64,000 bases of DNA from Myroides odoratus DSM 2801 (GTDB lineage: Bacteria > Bacteroidota > Bacteroidia > Flavobacteriales > Flavobacteriaceae). The DNA is taken from positions 503,088 through 567,087 of the forward strand of contig NZ_CM001437.1 of assembly GCF_000243275.1 (NCBI RefSeq), given 5' to 3'. Shown piece by piece: positions 34,428-43,725 of this stretch (positions within the stretch are counted from its first letter, which is position 1; every line of letters begins with the position of its first letter). The position numbers were made by a program, and so were the translations under genes. Below the pieces are notes generated by a model. That model was not told the DNA's origin. It searched no databases and saw only the letters and a program-made list of their open reading frames with translations.

Positions 34428-35126
34428 CTATTCTTCTTTTTTATTTGTAGGCAGGCCTTTTAAAACCCATTCGGGATAGCCTTCCTCCAAGCGAATCGCT
34501 TTAAAACCTTTTTCCATCAGAAAAGCAACGGCTTCATCCGCATAAACGCAAAATGGACCACGACAATATGCTACAATGGTTTTTCTTTTGTCGAATGCTT
34601 TTACTGCCTTTTCTAATTGCTGCAAAGGCATTGATAGCGCTTGATGGATATGTCCTCGATTGTATTCTTCTTCTGGGCGAACATCCAGCAATAAAATCTC
34701 TTCTTCTTTAAGTAGCGTTGCTAACGTATCTGCATCGATCGCTTGTAGGTTTTCATTTTGCCCTTGACGAAAATCAGTAATCACCTTTTCTACTTCTGCA
34801 TTGAAATGAATCCCCAATTCACGCAAGGCAATCCAAGTTTTATATACTCCATTACTCCTCAGTGAATAGTAGACAAAGTTTCCTTGTTTATTGATTTGAA
34901 CAAGTTGAGCTTTTTTAAGGTTCTGCAAGTGCTGAGATGCATTCGCAATGGATTGATTGGTATAATTGGCAATCTGTTCTACAGAGAAAGGCCCTTGTGC
35001 TACTAGATCAATAATCTCCAATCGCACGGGATTTGCCATTGCTTTGGCTACTTTCGCTAACTCTGTATATACGGTGTCTTTAAATGCTCTCTTATCCACG
35101 ATTAATCGGTTTTTACCACTCATCAC
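34428..35126 (-). CDS. ArsR-type regulator fused to a rhodanese domain
   Basis: A 232-residue protein. Residues about 12-95 are an ArsR winged helix (KVAKAMANPVRLEIIDLVAQ, then SVEQIANYTNQSIANASQHL, with the KQGNFVYYSL wing). Residues about 125-228 are a rhodanese domain (LLDVRPEEEYNRGHIHQALS) with the active loop CRGPFC, whose first Cys is the persulfide carrier. No metal-binding Cys cluster is seen in the helix part, so sulfur rather than metal sensing is plausible. The likely target is the MFS gene downstream, through the inverted repeat at 34287. Translation may start at the second Met. Confidence 0.9.
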   Translation of the reverse strand: MMSGKNRLIVDKRAFKDTVYTELAKVAKAMANPVRLEIIDLVAQGPFSVEQIANYTNQSIANASQHLQNLKKAQLVQINKQGNFVYYSLRSNGVYKTWIALRELGIHFNAEVEKVITDFRQGQNENLQAIDADTLATLLKEEEILLLDVRPEEEYNRGHIHQALSMPLQQLEKAVKAFDKRKTIVAYCRGPFCVYADEAVAFLMEKGFKAIRLEEGYPEWVLKGLPTNKKEE

Positions 35127-35185
35127 TTGACGAATACAACAAAGATACGATATTTATGATTGGAGCTTGGGAAGGGTTGTTTTTT

Positions 35186-35343
35186 GTGAGGTTTGTGCTT
35201 TGCTCTTTGTGAGGTTTGCCCAAATTTCTTATCTAGTTATTTGGCAAATTGCCATTTGCCACTACGGAGTTTTACATCTCATTGTCTAACCCTCTCATCG
35301 TCTCACCTCCTCACACCCTCACCATCTAACCTTCTCACCATTC
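35186..35343. repeat. Composite intergenic repeat, copy 1
   Basis: Read on the plus strand it has three parts. Two GTGAGGTTTG units lie 23 bp apart. A conserved core follows: TTATCTAGTTATTTGG, an inverted repeat GGCAAAT/ATTTGCC at 35243-35260, then CACTACGGAGTTTTACATCT. The tail is C-rich and built from CTCACC-like units. The same order occurs at 35542-35912 and 61883-62217. No protein frame is credible. It lies between the start of arsR and the end of plc. Confidence 0.75.
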
Positions 35344-35355
35344 CCTTTCTCTATT

Positions 35356-35500
35356 ATTGGATGAGGTTCCTTCGATTCTCCTTCGATTCTCCTTCAACTC
35401 TCCTTGGAGTCTCCTTCGAGTTTTCTTGGACATTCCTTCGACAAAAGGGTGTATTTTCCTAGTATACTCCAAGGAATGTCCAAGGAATGTCGAACAAAGG
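35356..35500. repeat. Short imperfect repeats between composite copies 1 and 2
   Basis: About 140 bp with repeated CCTTCGATTCT / CTCCTTCGAG units of 10-12 bp, then inverted copies TTGGACATTCCTT and AAGGAATGTCCAA around GACAAAAGGGTGTATTTTCC. It could fold into a long hairpin. It is not present beside copy 3. Confidence 0.5.
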
Positions 35501-35541
35501 TACTACTTGTCTTTATTTTGTAAGAAGTGAATTTGCTCTTT

Positions 35542-35912
35542 GTGAGGTTTGTTTTTCGTGAGGTTTGTTTTTTGCTCTTCGTGAGGTTTGTTTTTTGCTC
35601 TTCGTGAGGTTTGACCAGACTTTTCATCTAGTTACTTGGCAAATTGCCATTTGCCACTACGGGGTTTTACATCACACCACCTCACCATCTTACCCCCTCA
35701 CCATCTTACCCCCTCACCATCTTACCACCTCATCATCTTACCACCTCACCATCTTACCACCTCACCATCACACCACCTCATCGTCTCACCACCTCATCGT
35801 CTCACCACCTCATCGTCTCACCACCTCATCGTCTCACCACCTCATCGTCTCACCATCTTACCTTCTCATCACCTAACCCTTAACTCCTAACCCTTAACTC
35901 CTAACCCCCATC
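35542..35912. repeat. Composite intergenic repeat, copy 2
   Basis: Four GTGAGGTTTG units start at 35542, 35558, 35581 and 35604 (steps of 16 or 23). The core follows with GGCAAATTGCCATTTGCC at 35638-35655 and ACTACGGGGTTTTACATC. Eleven exact-length 16-bp units occupy 35681-35856 and change stepwise from CTCACCATCTTACCCC to CTCATCGTCTCACCAC. The end is an AACCCTTAACTCCT-type tract. Apparent proteins here (SHHLTILPPHHL-like) are translations of the repeat. Confidence 0.8.
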
Positions 35913-35916
35913 ACAA

Positions 35917-38385
35917 CTAACTCCACTTTGAAAAACTCGCCATATAAGGATCCGTAATACTACTTGCTCCATTTTCGATATGACCTGCATATTGGTAAAC
36001 GAAACTCGTATAGTTGACTAGCGTAATCACCACATCATACCATCCTTTGTATTTAGTATAATCTAGCTTCAGGGTATGTTCTTCGTTTGGTTTTACTGAT
36101 ATCTTCTGATTTTCTTTGCTGTATACAACATCTTGCACATAAAAAGCAAGTGTTTCATTTGATTTATTTTTGAGGGCAATGGTTACGGTTTGATCGGCAT
36201 GCACTGTAAAATCAATAGCTACACTAGGATCTTGTACTTTCCCTTTGAAATTTCGATAAAAACCATTGAAACTATGTACACTAAAGTTGTATCGTCCTTG
36301 TTCTAAATCCTGGCTTCCCCATTGGTATACCAAAGGTTCCTTTTCATCTACGCTGAAATTCCAATTACGACCTGTTTCTCCTTGAAACTTCTGATGAGCA
36401 TATACTTGAACAGGCGCTAAATAGTCCTTATTTTTAAGTTGATTGGCGTGAATATCCAATTGCATTTGCACTCCTTTTTTATCAACTAATGCATTGACAT
36501 TGATTACATAAGGCAATCCGCACGCTTTTTTTACGCCACTTTCTTGTTTAGGGAAATGTTGAAAATCATTCCACGCTTGGTGCTGTTGCAATTCCTGCCA
36601 AGTGTAAGCATTAAAACCTTGTGGTACATTTTTATCTCGGGCATTTAGGATACGCTCCACATACTTGTTTCGGTCAACAAAATCTAAATCCAATTTCTTC
36701 AAATCATTCGCTGGTTGAAAAACGGATGTCATATTACTGCATGTTCCTCTTCTCCACGCTGATATATTCTCTTCAATTACTTTTTTTCCTGTTTTTTTCT
36801 CGATGAAATACTCCAAAAATTGCAAGGTTGACGTTAAATCACATACTTCTGAATTCACCCAACCCCCTCTTGTCCAAGGTGAAGCAACTACCATAGGTAC
36901 ACGATACCCTAAACCAATAGGACTCGCCAATGCGCTTTTACTATCTCTGGCGCGATCTTGTGCTAGCGTTACCCACTCATCTTGTGTATCCAATTGACTA
37001 GATACTTTCCCTTGTTTTTCATCTGTACTCAATGGAGGAACAAACGGTGCGACGTGATCAAAATACCCGTCATTTTCATCGTACGTTAGAATAAAGATAG
37101 TCTTTTTCCACACCTTTGGATTTTTCGTTAGAATATCTAATACTTCCGATACATACCAAGCGCCAAACCAAGGAGCACCAGGATGGTCTGAAAAATTACA
37201 AGGAGCAACTAACCAGCTCACCATAGGCAATTGATCTTCTGCAACATCTTTTCTGAATTGATACAAAATATCTCCTTTGGGAACAGCTACCTTTTTGGTT
37301 GCTCCATTCTCTTGGTATTCTATTTCTTCTATTTGGTGATAATCAGGATCAGCCGTATTGGTTGTAAAAGCTTTTTTGTGAATTTGCTGTTCAAAATCCG
37401 ATAATTGAGCAAATGCAGCTTCACCGTGCTCTGCTAAGTATTTTTCTAATGCTAGGCGTTCTGCTTCAGCTTTTTGCAACGCTTCTCCAGCTAACGTACC
37501 ATCCGTTATCTGTTGTGTTAAGCGTTTCAATTCTAATGCTTTGAATTGAATATGAGCCTTGTGAAAACGAACATTATACTGCTTGTAAAACTCTAAGTTA
37601 TTATCTGTAAAATTAGCCAACCACGATTCTTCCATATCCGTAAACCCTACAGGTACACTCAACTCATTTTGGTACACCTTCCAAGAGATATTATTTTCTT
37701 CCAATCGCTCGGGATAGGTTTTCCAACTCACATCTTTGTAGTTGATTTGCCCGTTGTTGACATGAGCAACAGAATTGGGATCACGTGGATTTTCGCGAAT
37801 TGCTCCTGCCCAAAAATACGATCGATTGGCGCTTGTTCCTGTTAGGGACGAACAAAAGTGTTGATCACAAACTGTAAAAGCGTCTGCAAAAGCATAGTAA
37901 AACGGAATATCTTCTCGCGTAAAATACCCCATGGTTAAAGGCATGTGCGCATATTCTTTATTTCCCGGTTTTTTCGCAATCAACCATTGATCCATTTTAC
38001 CGTCATTTCTCGCTTCCACCATATCTTTCCAGCTATGCGGTAAGCTCCCCATCCAGGTGATTTTTGTATTTTCAATATCCAATCGAAAAGGACCATATAT
38101 CGTTTTATTTTGGTCTGTTTGAAACCAAACAGGCAACTGATTAGGCTGTCGAATTACGCGAGGATCATTAAACCCGCGAACACCGCTCAACGTTCCATAA
38201 CAATGATCAAAAGAGCGATTTTCTTGCATCAAGAACACCACATGCTCTGCATCGAGAAAAGTCGTTCCTGGATCTGCTTCAATACTCAATGCGCGTTGAA
38301 TTGACGATGGCATTGCATTTAGAACCGTCATCCCTCCCATAAAAAGGGATGACGTTTTAATAAAATCTCTTCTAGTTGTACTCAT
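35917..38385 (-). CDS. Phosphocholine-specific phospholipase C, Tat-exported
   Basis: The protein has 822 residues from the ATG at 38385, which is 5 bp past the SusD stop. It starts with a twin-arginine signal (STTRRDFIKTSSLFMGG) and so should cross the membrane folded, probably through TatA at 18248. The catalytic domain of the acid-phosphatase/PLC superfamily shows VVFLMQENRSFDHCYGTLSG near residue 55, GTSANRSYFWAGA, and TYDENDGYFDHVAPF. Two C-terminal beta domains (about residues 620-715 and 720-805) match the usual pair in this family. It cleaves phosphatidylcholine or sphingomyelin to phosphocholine. As third gene of a SusC-SusD operon it suggests use of host or environmental phospholipids. 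Confidence 0.93.
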   Translation of the reverse strand: MSTTRRDFIKTSSLFMGGMTVLNAMPSSIQRALSIEADPGTTFLDAEHVVFLMQENRSFDHCYGTLSGVRGFNDPRVIRQPNQLPVWFQTDQNKTIYGPFRLDIENTKITWMGSLPHSWKDMVEARNDGKMDQWLIAKKPGNKEYAHMPLTMGYFTREDIPFYYAFADAFTVCDQHFCSSLTGTSANRSYFWAGAIRENPRDPNSVAHVNNGQINYKDVSWKTYPERLEENNISWKVYQNELSVPVGFTDMEESWLANFTDNNLEFYKQYNVRFHKAHIQFKALELKRLTQQITDGTLAGEALQKAEAERLALEKYLAEHGEAAFAQLSDFEQQIHKKAFTTNTADPDYHQIEEIEYQENGATKKVAVPKGDILYQFRKDVAEDQLPMVSWLVAPCNFSDHPGAPWFGAWYVSEVLDILTKNPKVWKKTIFILTYDENDGYFDHVAPFVPPLSTDEKQGKVSSQLDTQDEWVTLAQDRARDSKSALASPIGLGYRVPMVVASPWTRGGWVNSEVCDLTSTLQFLEYFIEKKTGKKVIEENISAWRRGTCSNMTSVFQPANDLKKLDLDFVDRNKYVERILNARDKNVPQGFNAYTWQELQQHQAWNDFQHFPKQESGVKKACGLPYVINVNALVDKKGVQMQLDIHANQLKNKDYLAPVQVYAHQKFQGETGRNWNFSVDEKEPLVYQWGSQDLEQGRYNFSVHSFNGFYRNFKGKVQDPSVAIDFTVHADQTVTIALKNKSNETLAFYVQDVVYSKENQKISVKPNEEHTLKLDYTKYKGWYDVVITLVNYTSFVYQYAGHIENGASSITDPYMASFSKWS

Positions 38386-38390
38386 CTCTC

Positions 38391-39863
38391 TTATTTTAAC
38401 CACCAACTAATTCCTCTAATATTATCTGAACCGCTAAACTGACGATCTAACGCTTCTTGCAAATGCTCTTGATTTCGGTTGTACTCTGAACTTGGATATT
38501 GCCATCTCGTTGGAGCAGTAACGCCTTGTTGTAGTTTCAAAGCTGGAAATCCTGTACGCAAATAATCAAAATAAATACTCATTCCCGCTTGATGAAACAT
38601 AATCAAATACTTTTGCGTCAAGATTTGTTTCAGTTGGGTTTGCAAATCCCCACCTTGGTAACTTACCTTAGGTTGCTGCACGTATTCCTCGTATTTTTCC
38701 GTTGTAAAATAGTTACCTAAACCTTTGGCATATTGAGCATAATACTCAAAATTCCCTTTGATTCCCTTCAGGTAAAATTCTGCTGCATTCCCTGCAATCC
38801 ACCCTCTAGCCGATGCTTCTGCTAAAATGAATTGCAATTCGGCATAGCTCAAAATCACATTGGTTTCATTGGTTGGATCTTGATAGTATCTGCTTTTTAC
38901 TTTAGAGATATTCTTACTTTGTACTAATTTTTCATTTTCAGCATAAGGTACCGTAGGGTCTCCTCCGTTGTATCCATCGAAATTATCCTCAGCCAATCCT
39001 TGCTCCAAAGCTGAAGCGGTACGTTGAGCAAATGCAAATAATCTCGGGTCTTTCAATTCTTTCAACAAATCAATAAAAGTACTTGACATATACATACTTG
39101 ATCCATATGAACTTGAGTTGAATTGAGGATAACGGCTTCCTGCTTGATCAAAAAAAGTAAGCTGACCATTATCTGCATTATCCATCATCAAGATTCCTTT
39201 TTTATAGATTTCATTAAAGCGTTGAGCTACATCAATTCCGCCTACTTTTTGCTTTTTGGACAAAGTCAACAACACTTTTAATTTATAAGATTCAATCAAT
39301 TTTTCCCAGCGATTTAAATTGCCATTGTAAATGATATCACCTTGAATTGAACCTTCTTTTTTCAATGTTTTTGACGCTTGTTCTAACTCCTCTAAAATTC
39401 CCACAAATACAGCTTCTTGTGTATCGTATTTCGGAAATTGGATGCTTCCTTCGCCTTGCAAAGCTTCTGAGAAAGGGATATCACCAAACGACATGGTTAA
39501 TTCATAAAAGAAGTAGGCTTTTAAAAAATGTCCAATTGCAAGATATTCGGTCTTTCCTGTACGAGTTGCCTCGTCCATCATTTTTTGGGTTTGCATCAAA
39601 TCTTTATAGCGATCAAATCCTTTACTTCCCCATTTCAAATACTGATAGGTGCTTTCTCCATCCGTTTGTATAATCATACGAGAAGCATACTCTTTATCTA
39701 TATTTTGTAGTGAAAAAGCTGTTTTTTCAACTTTTGTCAGCAATAAATAAGGATCTGCCTCCTTGATTTTGTTTGGATCTTCATTCAATTGATCTAAATC
39801 GTGACACCCCACTACGGTTAATGCCAAAGTAATTGCGTATAGTGTTTTTAAGTATTTTTTCAT
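38391..39863 (-). CDS. SusD/RagB-like outer-membrane lipoprotein
   Basis: The protein from the ATG at 39863 has 490 residues; a longer frame upstream begins inside the SusC gene end. The signal MKKYLKTLYAITLALTVVGC gives lipid site Cys20, followed by HDLDQLNEDPN, a typical SusD start. The helical TPR-like scaffold is seen in YLAIGHFLKAYFFYELTMSF and SYAELQFILAEASARGWI, and it ends with a basic and aromatic stretch (NIRGISWWLK). SusD proteins cap the SusC barrel and catch the ligand. The 11-bp gap to susC and 5-bp gap to plc imply one mRNA. Confidence 0.94.
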   Translation of the reverse strand: MKKYLKTLYAITLALTVVGCHDLDQLNEDPNKIKEADPYLLLTKVEKTAFSLQNIDKEYASRMIIQTDGESTYQYLKWGSKGFDRYKDLMQTQKMMDEATRTGKTEYLAIGHFLKAYFFYELTMSFGDIPFSEALQGEGSIQFPKYDTQEAVFVGILEELEQASKTLKKEGSIQGDIIYNGNLNRWEKLIESYKLKVLLTLSKKQKVGGIDVAQRFNEIYKKGILMMDNADNGQLTFFDQAGSRYPQFNSSSYGSSMYMSSTFIDLLKELKDPRLFAFAQRTASALEQGLAEDNFDGYNGGDPTVPYAENEKLVQSKNISKVKSRYYQDPTNETNVILSYAELQFILAEASARGWIAGNAAEFYLKGIKGNFEYYAQYAKGLGNYFTTEKYEEYVQQPKVSYQGGDLQTQLKQILTQKYLIMFHQAGMSIYFDYLRTGFPALKLQQGVTAPTRWQYPSSEYNRNQEHLQEALDRQFSGSDNIRGISWWLK

Positions 39864-39874
39864 GACTCTCAGTA

Positions 39875-42800
39875 TTAGAATTTTACATTTAACCCTAGTC
39901 CAATCCAACGTGTTGAAGGATCTTGGATATCGTTCTTATTTGCCGTATCGTAATCTGGATCAGAATACAATCCTTTTGATTTTTTCCACATCAATAAATT
40001 ATATCCCGTTAAAGAAGCAGATAACTGCGTGATTTTCTTTGATTTTATCATAGGCGTAAAATCATACGATAAACTCAATGTTCTCAATTTGAAATACGTT
40101 CGATCAAATACGTTTGCGAATAATTTGCTTTCTTTTTCTGTTACTCGAGCGCGATAAGGATAGTTTTGCGCCCAACTTTGCCAGTTTACAGCTCCTGTAT
40201 GCTCTTTAAATACACGGGTATCTGAAATCACATTCCCTTGTACATCTGTTACTAATTCTCCCGAAACTAGGTTAACCCCACTAGGTACAAACACCGGATT
40301 TCCTGTTGAGTACTCTTCATCTCTGTAGCGAACAGATTCAGGATGCTTTCCTCCCCACCACATTTTCTCTACCACTTCAGAACGCATTACACCGCCCCAA
40401 ATACCATCAATTCCAATATTCAATCCCCAATTTTTATACTTGAAGCTATTATTCCATCCTAGTGTCCATTTTGGGTCTTTATGCCCTAAATACGCTGCTT
40501 GTTTATTTGCGGTAGGCATTCCTGTTTTTTCGTCTAAGATGACTTTTCCATCCGGTGATTTCATCCAATCCACGCCATAATACGAATCCACACGGTCATT
40601 CAAACGCAAGTCGCCAAATCGCTCTGCATCTTCGTGAATTTTGGTCAAGCGTCTTGTTCTCGCACTCCAGTTGATGGCTGAATTCCACTGAAAATTATCA
40701 TTTTTCACTACAGCACCTGTTAAGGAAATTTCCCATCCATTTGTTGTATATTCATTTCCATTCACCTTCATGTTATTGAATCCAGAGGCTTCTGAAACAG
40801 GATAATCAATAATAAAGTTTGAATCCAACACGCGATAATACGTTACATCTACATTTAAACGCTTCTTGTAAAAAGCACTTGATAAACCAACCTCATAAGT
40901 TTTTGATTTCTCAGGAAGTAAATACGGATTCAAAACGGCATTGGGATATTCTACCATTTGATTGCCATTGAAAGAAGGATTTACAGGAGAATAAGTCGAT
41001 TGCAATTGATAAGGAGTTAAATCGCTCGATACATTTGCCCAAGACGTATACAATTTTAAATAATCAATTTGTTCAGGCATCTCAACTAAATTAGAGACCA
41101 CCACACTCAAGGAAGCTGAAGGGTAAAAGTAGGAACGTTGACTTTTCGCCAAAGCGGAAGACCAGTCATTACGCCCTGCAAAACTCAAGAAAAATGCGTT
41201 ATATAAATCAAATTCTATGGTTCCATACACACTATTTACTGCCTTTTTCTCCAAGTAATTCGTTGCGGTAACGGGACCTTTTGAATTTCCTAAATTGTGT
41301 ACACCTGGTACAGTCAATCCATCTGCTGCTGCAAATGAATTTGTTAAGCGATAGTAGCGAGAAGCCGCTCCTGCATTAATGTTAATTCCAAAATTATCGG
41401 TAATGGTCTTGCTGTACATCGCTAAGAAATCATAATCAATATCCAAGCGATCATTTTGCTCTAAACTATACCCACCTTCTCTTGATGTACTATAATTGAA
41501 ATATGATTTTGGGCTTTGCAATTCTGTATTGTTATTCGTTGAAATCATCGAAGCTCTTCCTTGTAATACCAAATCCTCCGTTGCTTGATAACTCAAACTC
41601 AATTGTGCATTTGTCACATCTTTATTCCAGATTCGTTTGAAATATTCTGATCCAAACCAAGGGTTGTTGTACCACGCATAATTGTAACTTGCTTGTTTAT
41701 ATCCTTCCATTCCTGGCGTCCATAAATTGTTTTTCAAATCACGTCCATTCACATCATCTCCCATCCAAATTAAAATAGTGTACATATGCCCACTTGGGTT
41801 GTAGTCGTAATTTGGCACATTTGGCGCGTGTACTCTGCTATAAGAGAGCTTAGAATCTAACGTCAATTTATCGGTCAAATAAGTCGTTGATTTGAAGTTT
41901 AAACTTCCTCTATACATACTCGTATTCGGTACTCGGTCTTTGTTGTACGAAAAATCCCCTCCTAAGCGATACGATCCTTTTGCTGATTTGTTTGAAACCG
42001 CGAAATTTGTACGAGAGATGATTCCTGTTTCCATAAACTCTTTCAAGTTATCGTGGTACTCCCAAGCGATAGGCACTCTTTCGTAACGCGATTTATCATC
42101 GTACTGTGTGCCTTCCACGTTTCCATACCAAGGAATTACGCTTCCTGTTTGTTTGTCTCGAATTGGACTATTCCATTGTGCAATATTCACCCCTGGTTCA
42201 AATTTAGGTCCCCAAATCATATCTCCATCACTGATTCCTCCATCTTTTCCGTCCCAAAATTCATATTTCCCATTTGATCCACTTCCGTATTCATTTTGCG
42301 TTTTAGGAAATAAAGTATATCCTGCACTGATCATTGTATTTTGCGATACCTCAACCGTTATACCTTCTGTTTTAGCATTTTTAGTTGTAATCATAATGGC
42401 TCCATTACGACCTAATGAACCATAAAGTACAGAAGCACTCGTTCCTTTCAATACGTTGATATTGGCGATATCCTCTGGTGATACATCATAAAAATCGGTC
42501 GTTACTGGAATCCCATCAATCACAATAATTGGATCTTTTCCTCTTAAGGAAAACTTAGGTGCTTGTAGCATCCCAGGAGGATTGGATACTTGAAGTCCTG
42601 CTACTTGACCACTCAACAAACTTCCCATATTCGGTGTAGCTACTTCTTGTACTTTTTTGACGTCTATATTTTGCGTTGCATATCCAATTTTCTTCTCTGC
42701 TTTTGAAATCCCCAAAGCTGTGATGACTACTTCGTCTAAAGAAGCTTGTTCTGGAGTTAATACAAAAGTAAAGTCGATTGTTTTTTGTACTGCTTTTTCA

Positions 42801-43042
42801 CTGTTTTTGTACCCTATAAAAGAAACTACAATATGATCTTTATCTTCTACTTCTAATGTGAATTTTCCATTTAAATCTGTTGTTGTTCCCGCTGTTGTCC
42901 CTTTTATTACAACAGAGGCACCCGGTAACTCTAATCCCGTTTCATCTTGTACCACACCAGTAATATTTCGCTTTTGTTGCGCATAGGTCAGGCTGACACA
43001 TAGTAGAAATACGGTATTCCAAAATAGTAATTGCTGTCTCAT
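39875..43042 (-). CDS. SusC/RagA-like TonB-dependent outer-membrane transporter
   Basis: A 1055-residue protein with a signal peptide (LLFWNTVFLLCVSLTYAQ) and a carboxypeptidase-regulatory-like domain (about 22-110, GVVQDETGLELPGASVVIKG). A plug domain (about 115-225) contains SLLSGQVAGLQVSNPPGM and the family motif LYGSLGRNGAIMITTK, followed by a long beta-barrel ending in a C-terminal aromatic strand (RWIGLGLNVKF). It imports a ligand held by the SusD partner, powered by TonB. With phospholipase C as third gene, the ligand may be a phospholipid-derived product such as phosphocholine or glycerides rather than a glycan. This is an inference from gene order. Confidence 0.95.
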   Translation of the reverse strand: MRQQLLFWNTVFLLCVSLTYAQQKRNITGVVQDETGLELPGASVVIKGTTAGTTTDLNGKFTLEVEDKDHIVVSFIGYKNSEKAVQKTIDFTFVLTPEQASLDEVVITALGISKAEKKIGYATQNIDVKKVQEVATPNMGSLLSGQVAGLQVSNPPGMLQAPKFSLRGKDPIIVIDGIPVTTDFYDVSPEDIANINVLKGTSASVLYGSLGRNGAIMITTKNAKTEGITVEVSQNTMISAGYTLFPKTQNEYGSGSNGKYEFWDGKDGGISDGDMIWGPKFEPGVNIAQWNSPIRDKQTGSVIPWYGNVEGTQYDDKSRYERVPIAWEYHDNLKEFMETGIISRTNFAVSNKSAKGSYRLGGDFSYNKDRVPNTSMYRGSLNFKSTTYLTDKLTLDSKLSYSRVHAPNVPNYDYNPSGHMYTILIWMGDDVNGRDLKNNLWTPGMEGYKQASYNYAWYNNPWFGSEYFKRIWNKDVTNAQLSLSYQATEDLVLQGRASMISTNNNTELQSPKSYFNYSTSREGGYSLEQNDRLDIDYDFLAMYSKTITDNFGININAGAASRYYRLTNSFAAADGLTVPGVHNLGNSKGPVTATNYLEKKAVNSVYGTIEFDLYNAFFLSFAGRNDWSSALAKSQRSYFYPSASLSVVVSNLVEMPEQIDYLKLYTSWANVSSDLTPYQLQSTYSPVNPSFNGNQMVEYPNAVLNPYLLPEKSKTYEVGLSSAFYKKRLNVDVTYYRVLDSNFIIDYPVSEASGFNNMKVNGNEYTTNGWEISLTGAVVKNDNFQWNSAINWSARTRRLTKIHEDAERFGDLRLNDRVDSYYGVDWMKSPDGKVILDEKTGMPTANKQAAYLGHKDPKWTLGWNNSFKYKNWGLNIGIDGIWGGVMRSEVVEKMWWGGKHPESVRYRDEEYSTGNPVFVPSGVNLVSGELVTDVQGNVISDTRVFKEHTGAVNWQSWAQNYPYRARVTEKESKLFANVFDRTYFKLRTLSLSYDFTPMIKSKKITQLSASLTGYNLLMWKKSKGLYSDPDYDTANKNDIQDPSTRWIGLGLNVKF

Positions 43043-43350
43043 GATTCTTTTAATTAAGTTGAGACAAATATTGTTTTTTCAACGCGCTATCGTATTACGC
43101 AAAAAACAAGAATCCCGCTTTTTACTTTAACTAATTATTAAGAATCCCCGATGCATGAAACAATAAGATAACAAAGGTAAACGGAGTTGTATCTTTCAAT
43201 CCCTTACGGCAATCACCTGAAATTTGCAAAGAAAAATTTCCTTTTTACCCGATAAAAATGGAGTGTTCCTCTTAATTTTATTCCTAAAAATTAACGCTAT
43301 TCAGTATAAAATTCTAGTTGAATTCCGAGGCTGCTCCCAAACACTTTTAG
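43043..43350. other. Divergent promoter region of susC and the CidA-like gene
   Basis: About 300 bp between the divergent starts. It holds the -7 box of the CidA-like gene at 43351. On the susC side the minus strand has AATATTTG about 25 bp before the ATG, one base off the -7 box. No clear operator or RNA structure is seen. Confidence 0.4.
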
Positions 43351-43358
43351 TAATTTTG
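43351..43358 (+). promoter_or_regulatory. TAnnTTTG promoter box for the CidA/LrgA-like gene
   Basis: TAATTTTG matches the -7 box exactly and is 19 bp before the ATG at 43378. Confidence 0.5.
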
Positions 43359-43377
43359 TCTAAAATTTACATCCAAA

Positions 43378-43725
43378 ATGAACGTAGTCAAACAAGTCGC
43401 AGTCATTTTTGGCTGCCTTGCCTTTGGTGAATTAATCATTTACCTCACAGACATCAAGCTTCCTTCTAGTATTATTGGTCTCCTTACTTTGTGGATCTTA
43501 TTGCAAACAAAAGTGGTACAAGTACACACTATTCAAGACATTTCGGGGTTTCTTATGCGCAATATGGGCATCTTCTTTGTTCCGCCTTGTGTAGCCATGC
43601 TCAATTATTTTGACTTACTACAAGCCTCTTTTGTTCCTCTTGTAGTAGCTACTTTACTCAGTACAGTTCTCGTTGTTTTTATTACGGGATTAACCCACCA
43701 ACTTTTACGAAAACTAAAAAAATGA
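43378..43725 (+). CDS. CidA/LrgA family membrane protein
   Basis: A 115-residue protein with four membrane helices. It has the family stretches FGCLAFGELIIYLTDIKLPS and SSIIGLLTLWILL, then RNMGIFFVPPCVAMLNYFDL. CidA/LrgA proteins are holin-like and influence cell lysis and carbon overflow (pyruvate or acetate) together with LrgB/CidB. The stop overlaps the start of the next gene by 4 bp (ATGA), so the two proteins are made in a fixed ratio. Confidence 0.9.
   Translation: MNVVKQVAVIFGCLAFGELIIYLTDIKLPSSIIGLLTLWILLQTKVVQVHTIQDISGFLMRNMGIFFVPPCVAMLNYFDLLQASFVPLVVATLLSTVLVVFITGLTHQLLRKLKK

Noticed and set aside
35565-35890. Overlapping frames in all three plus-strand phases, rich in HHLTxxP and SPS patterns
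   Set aside because: They are translations of the 16-bp tandem repeat; since 16 is not a multiple of three, all frames stay open. No real protein features are present.
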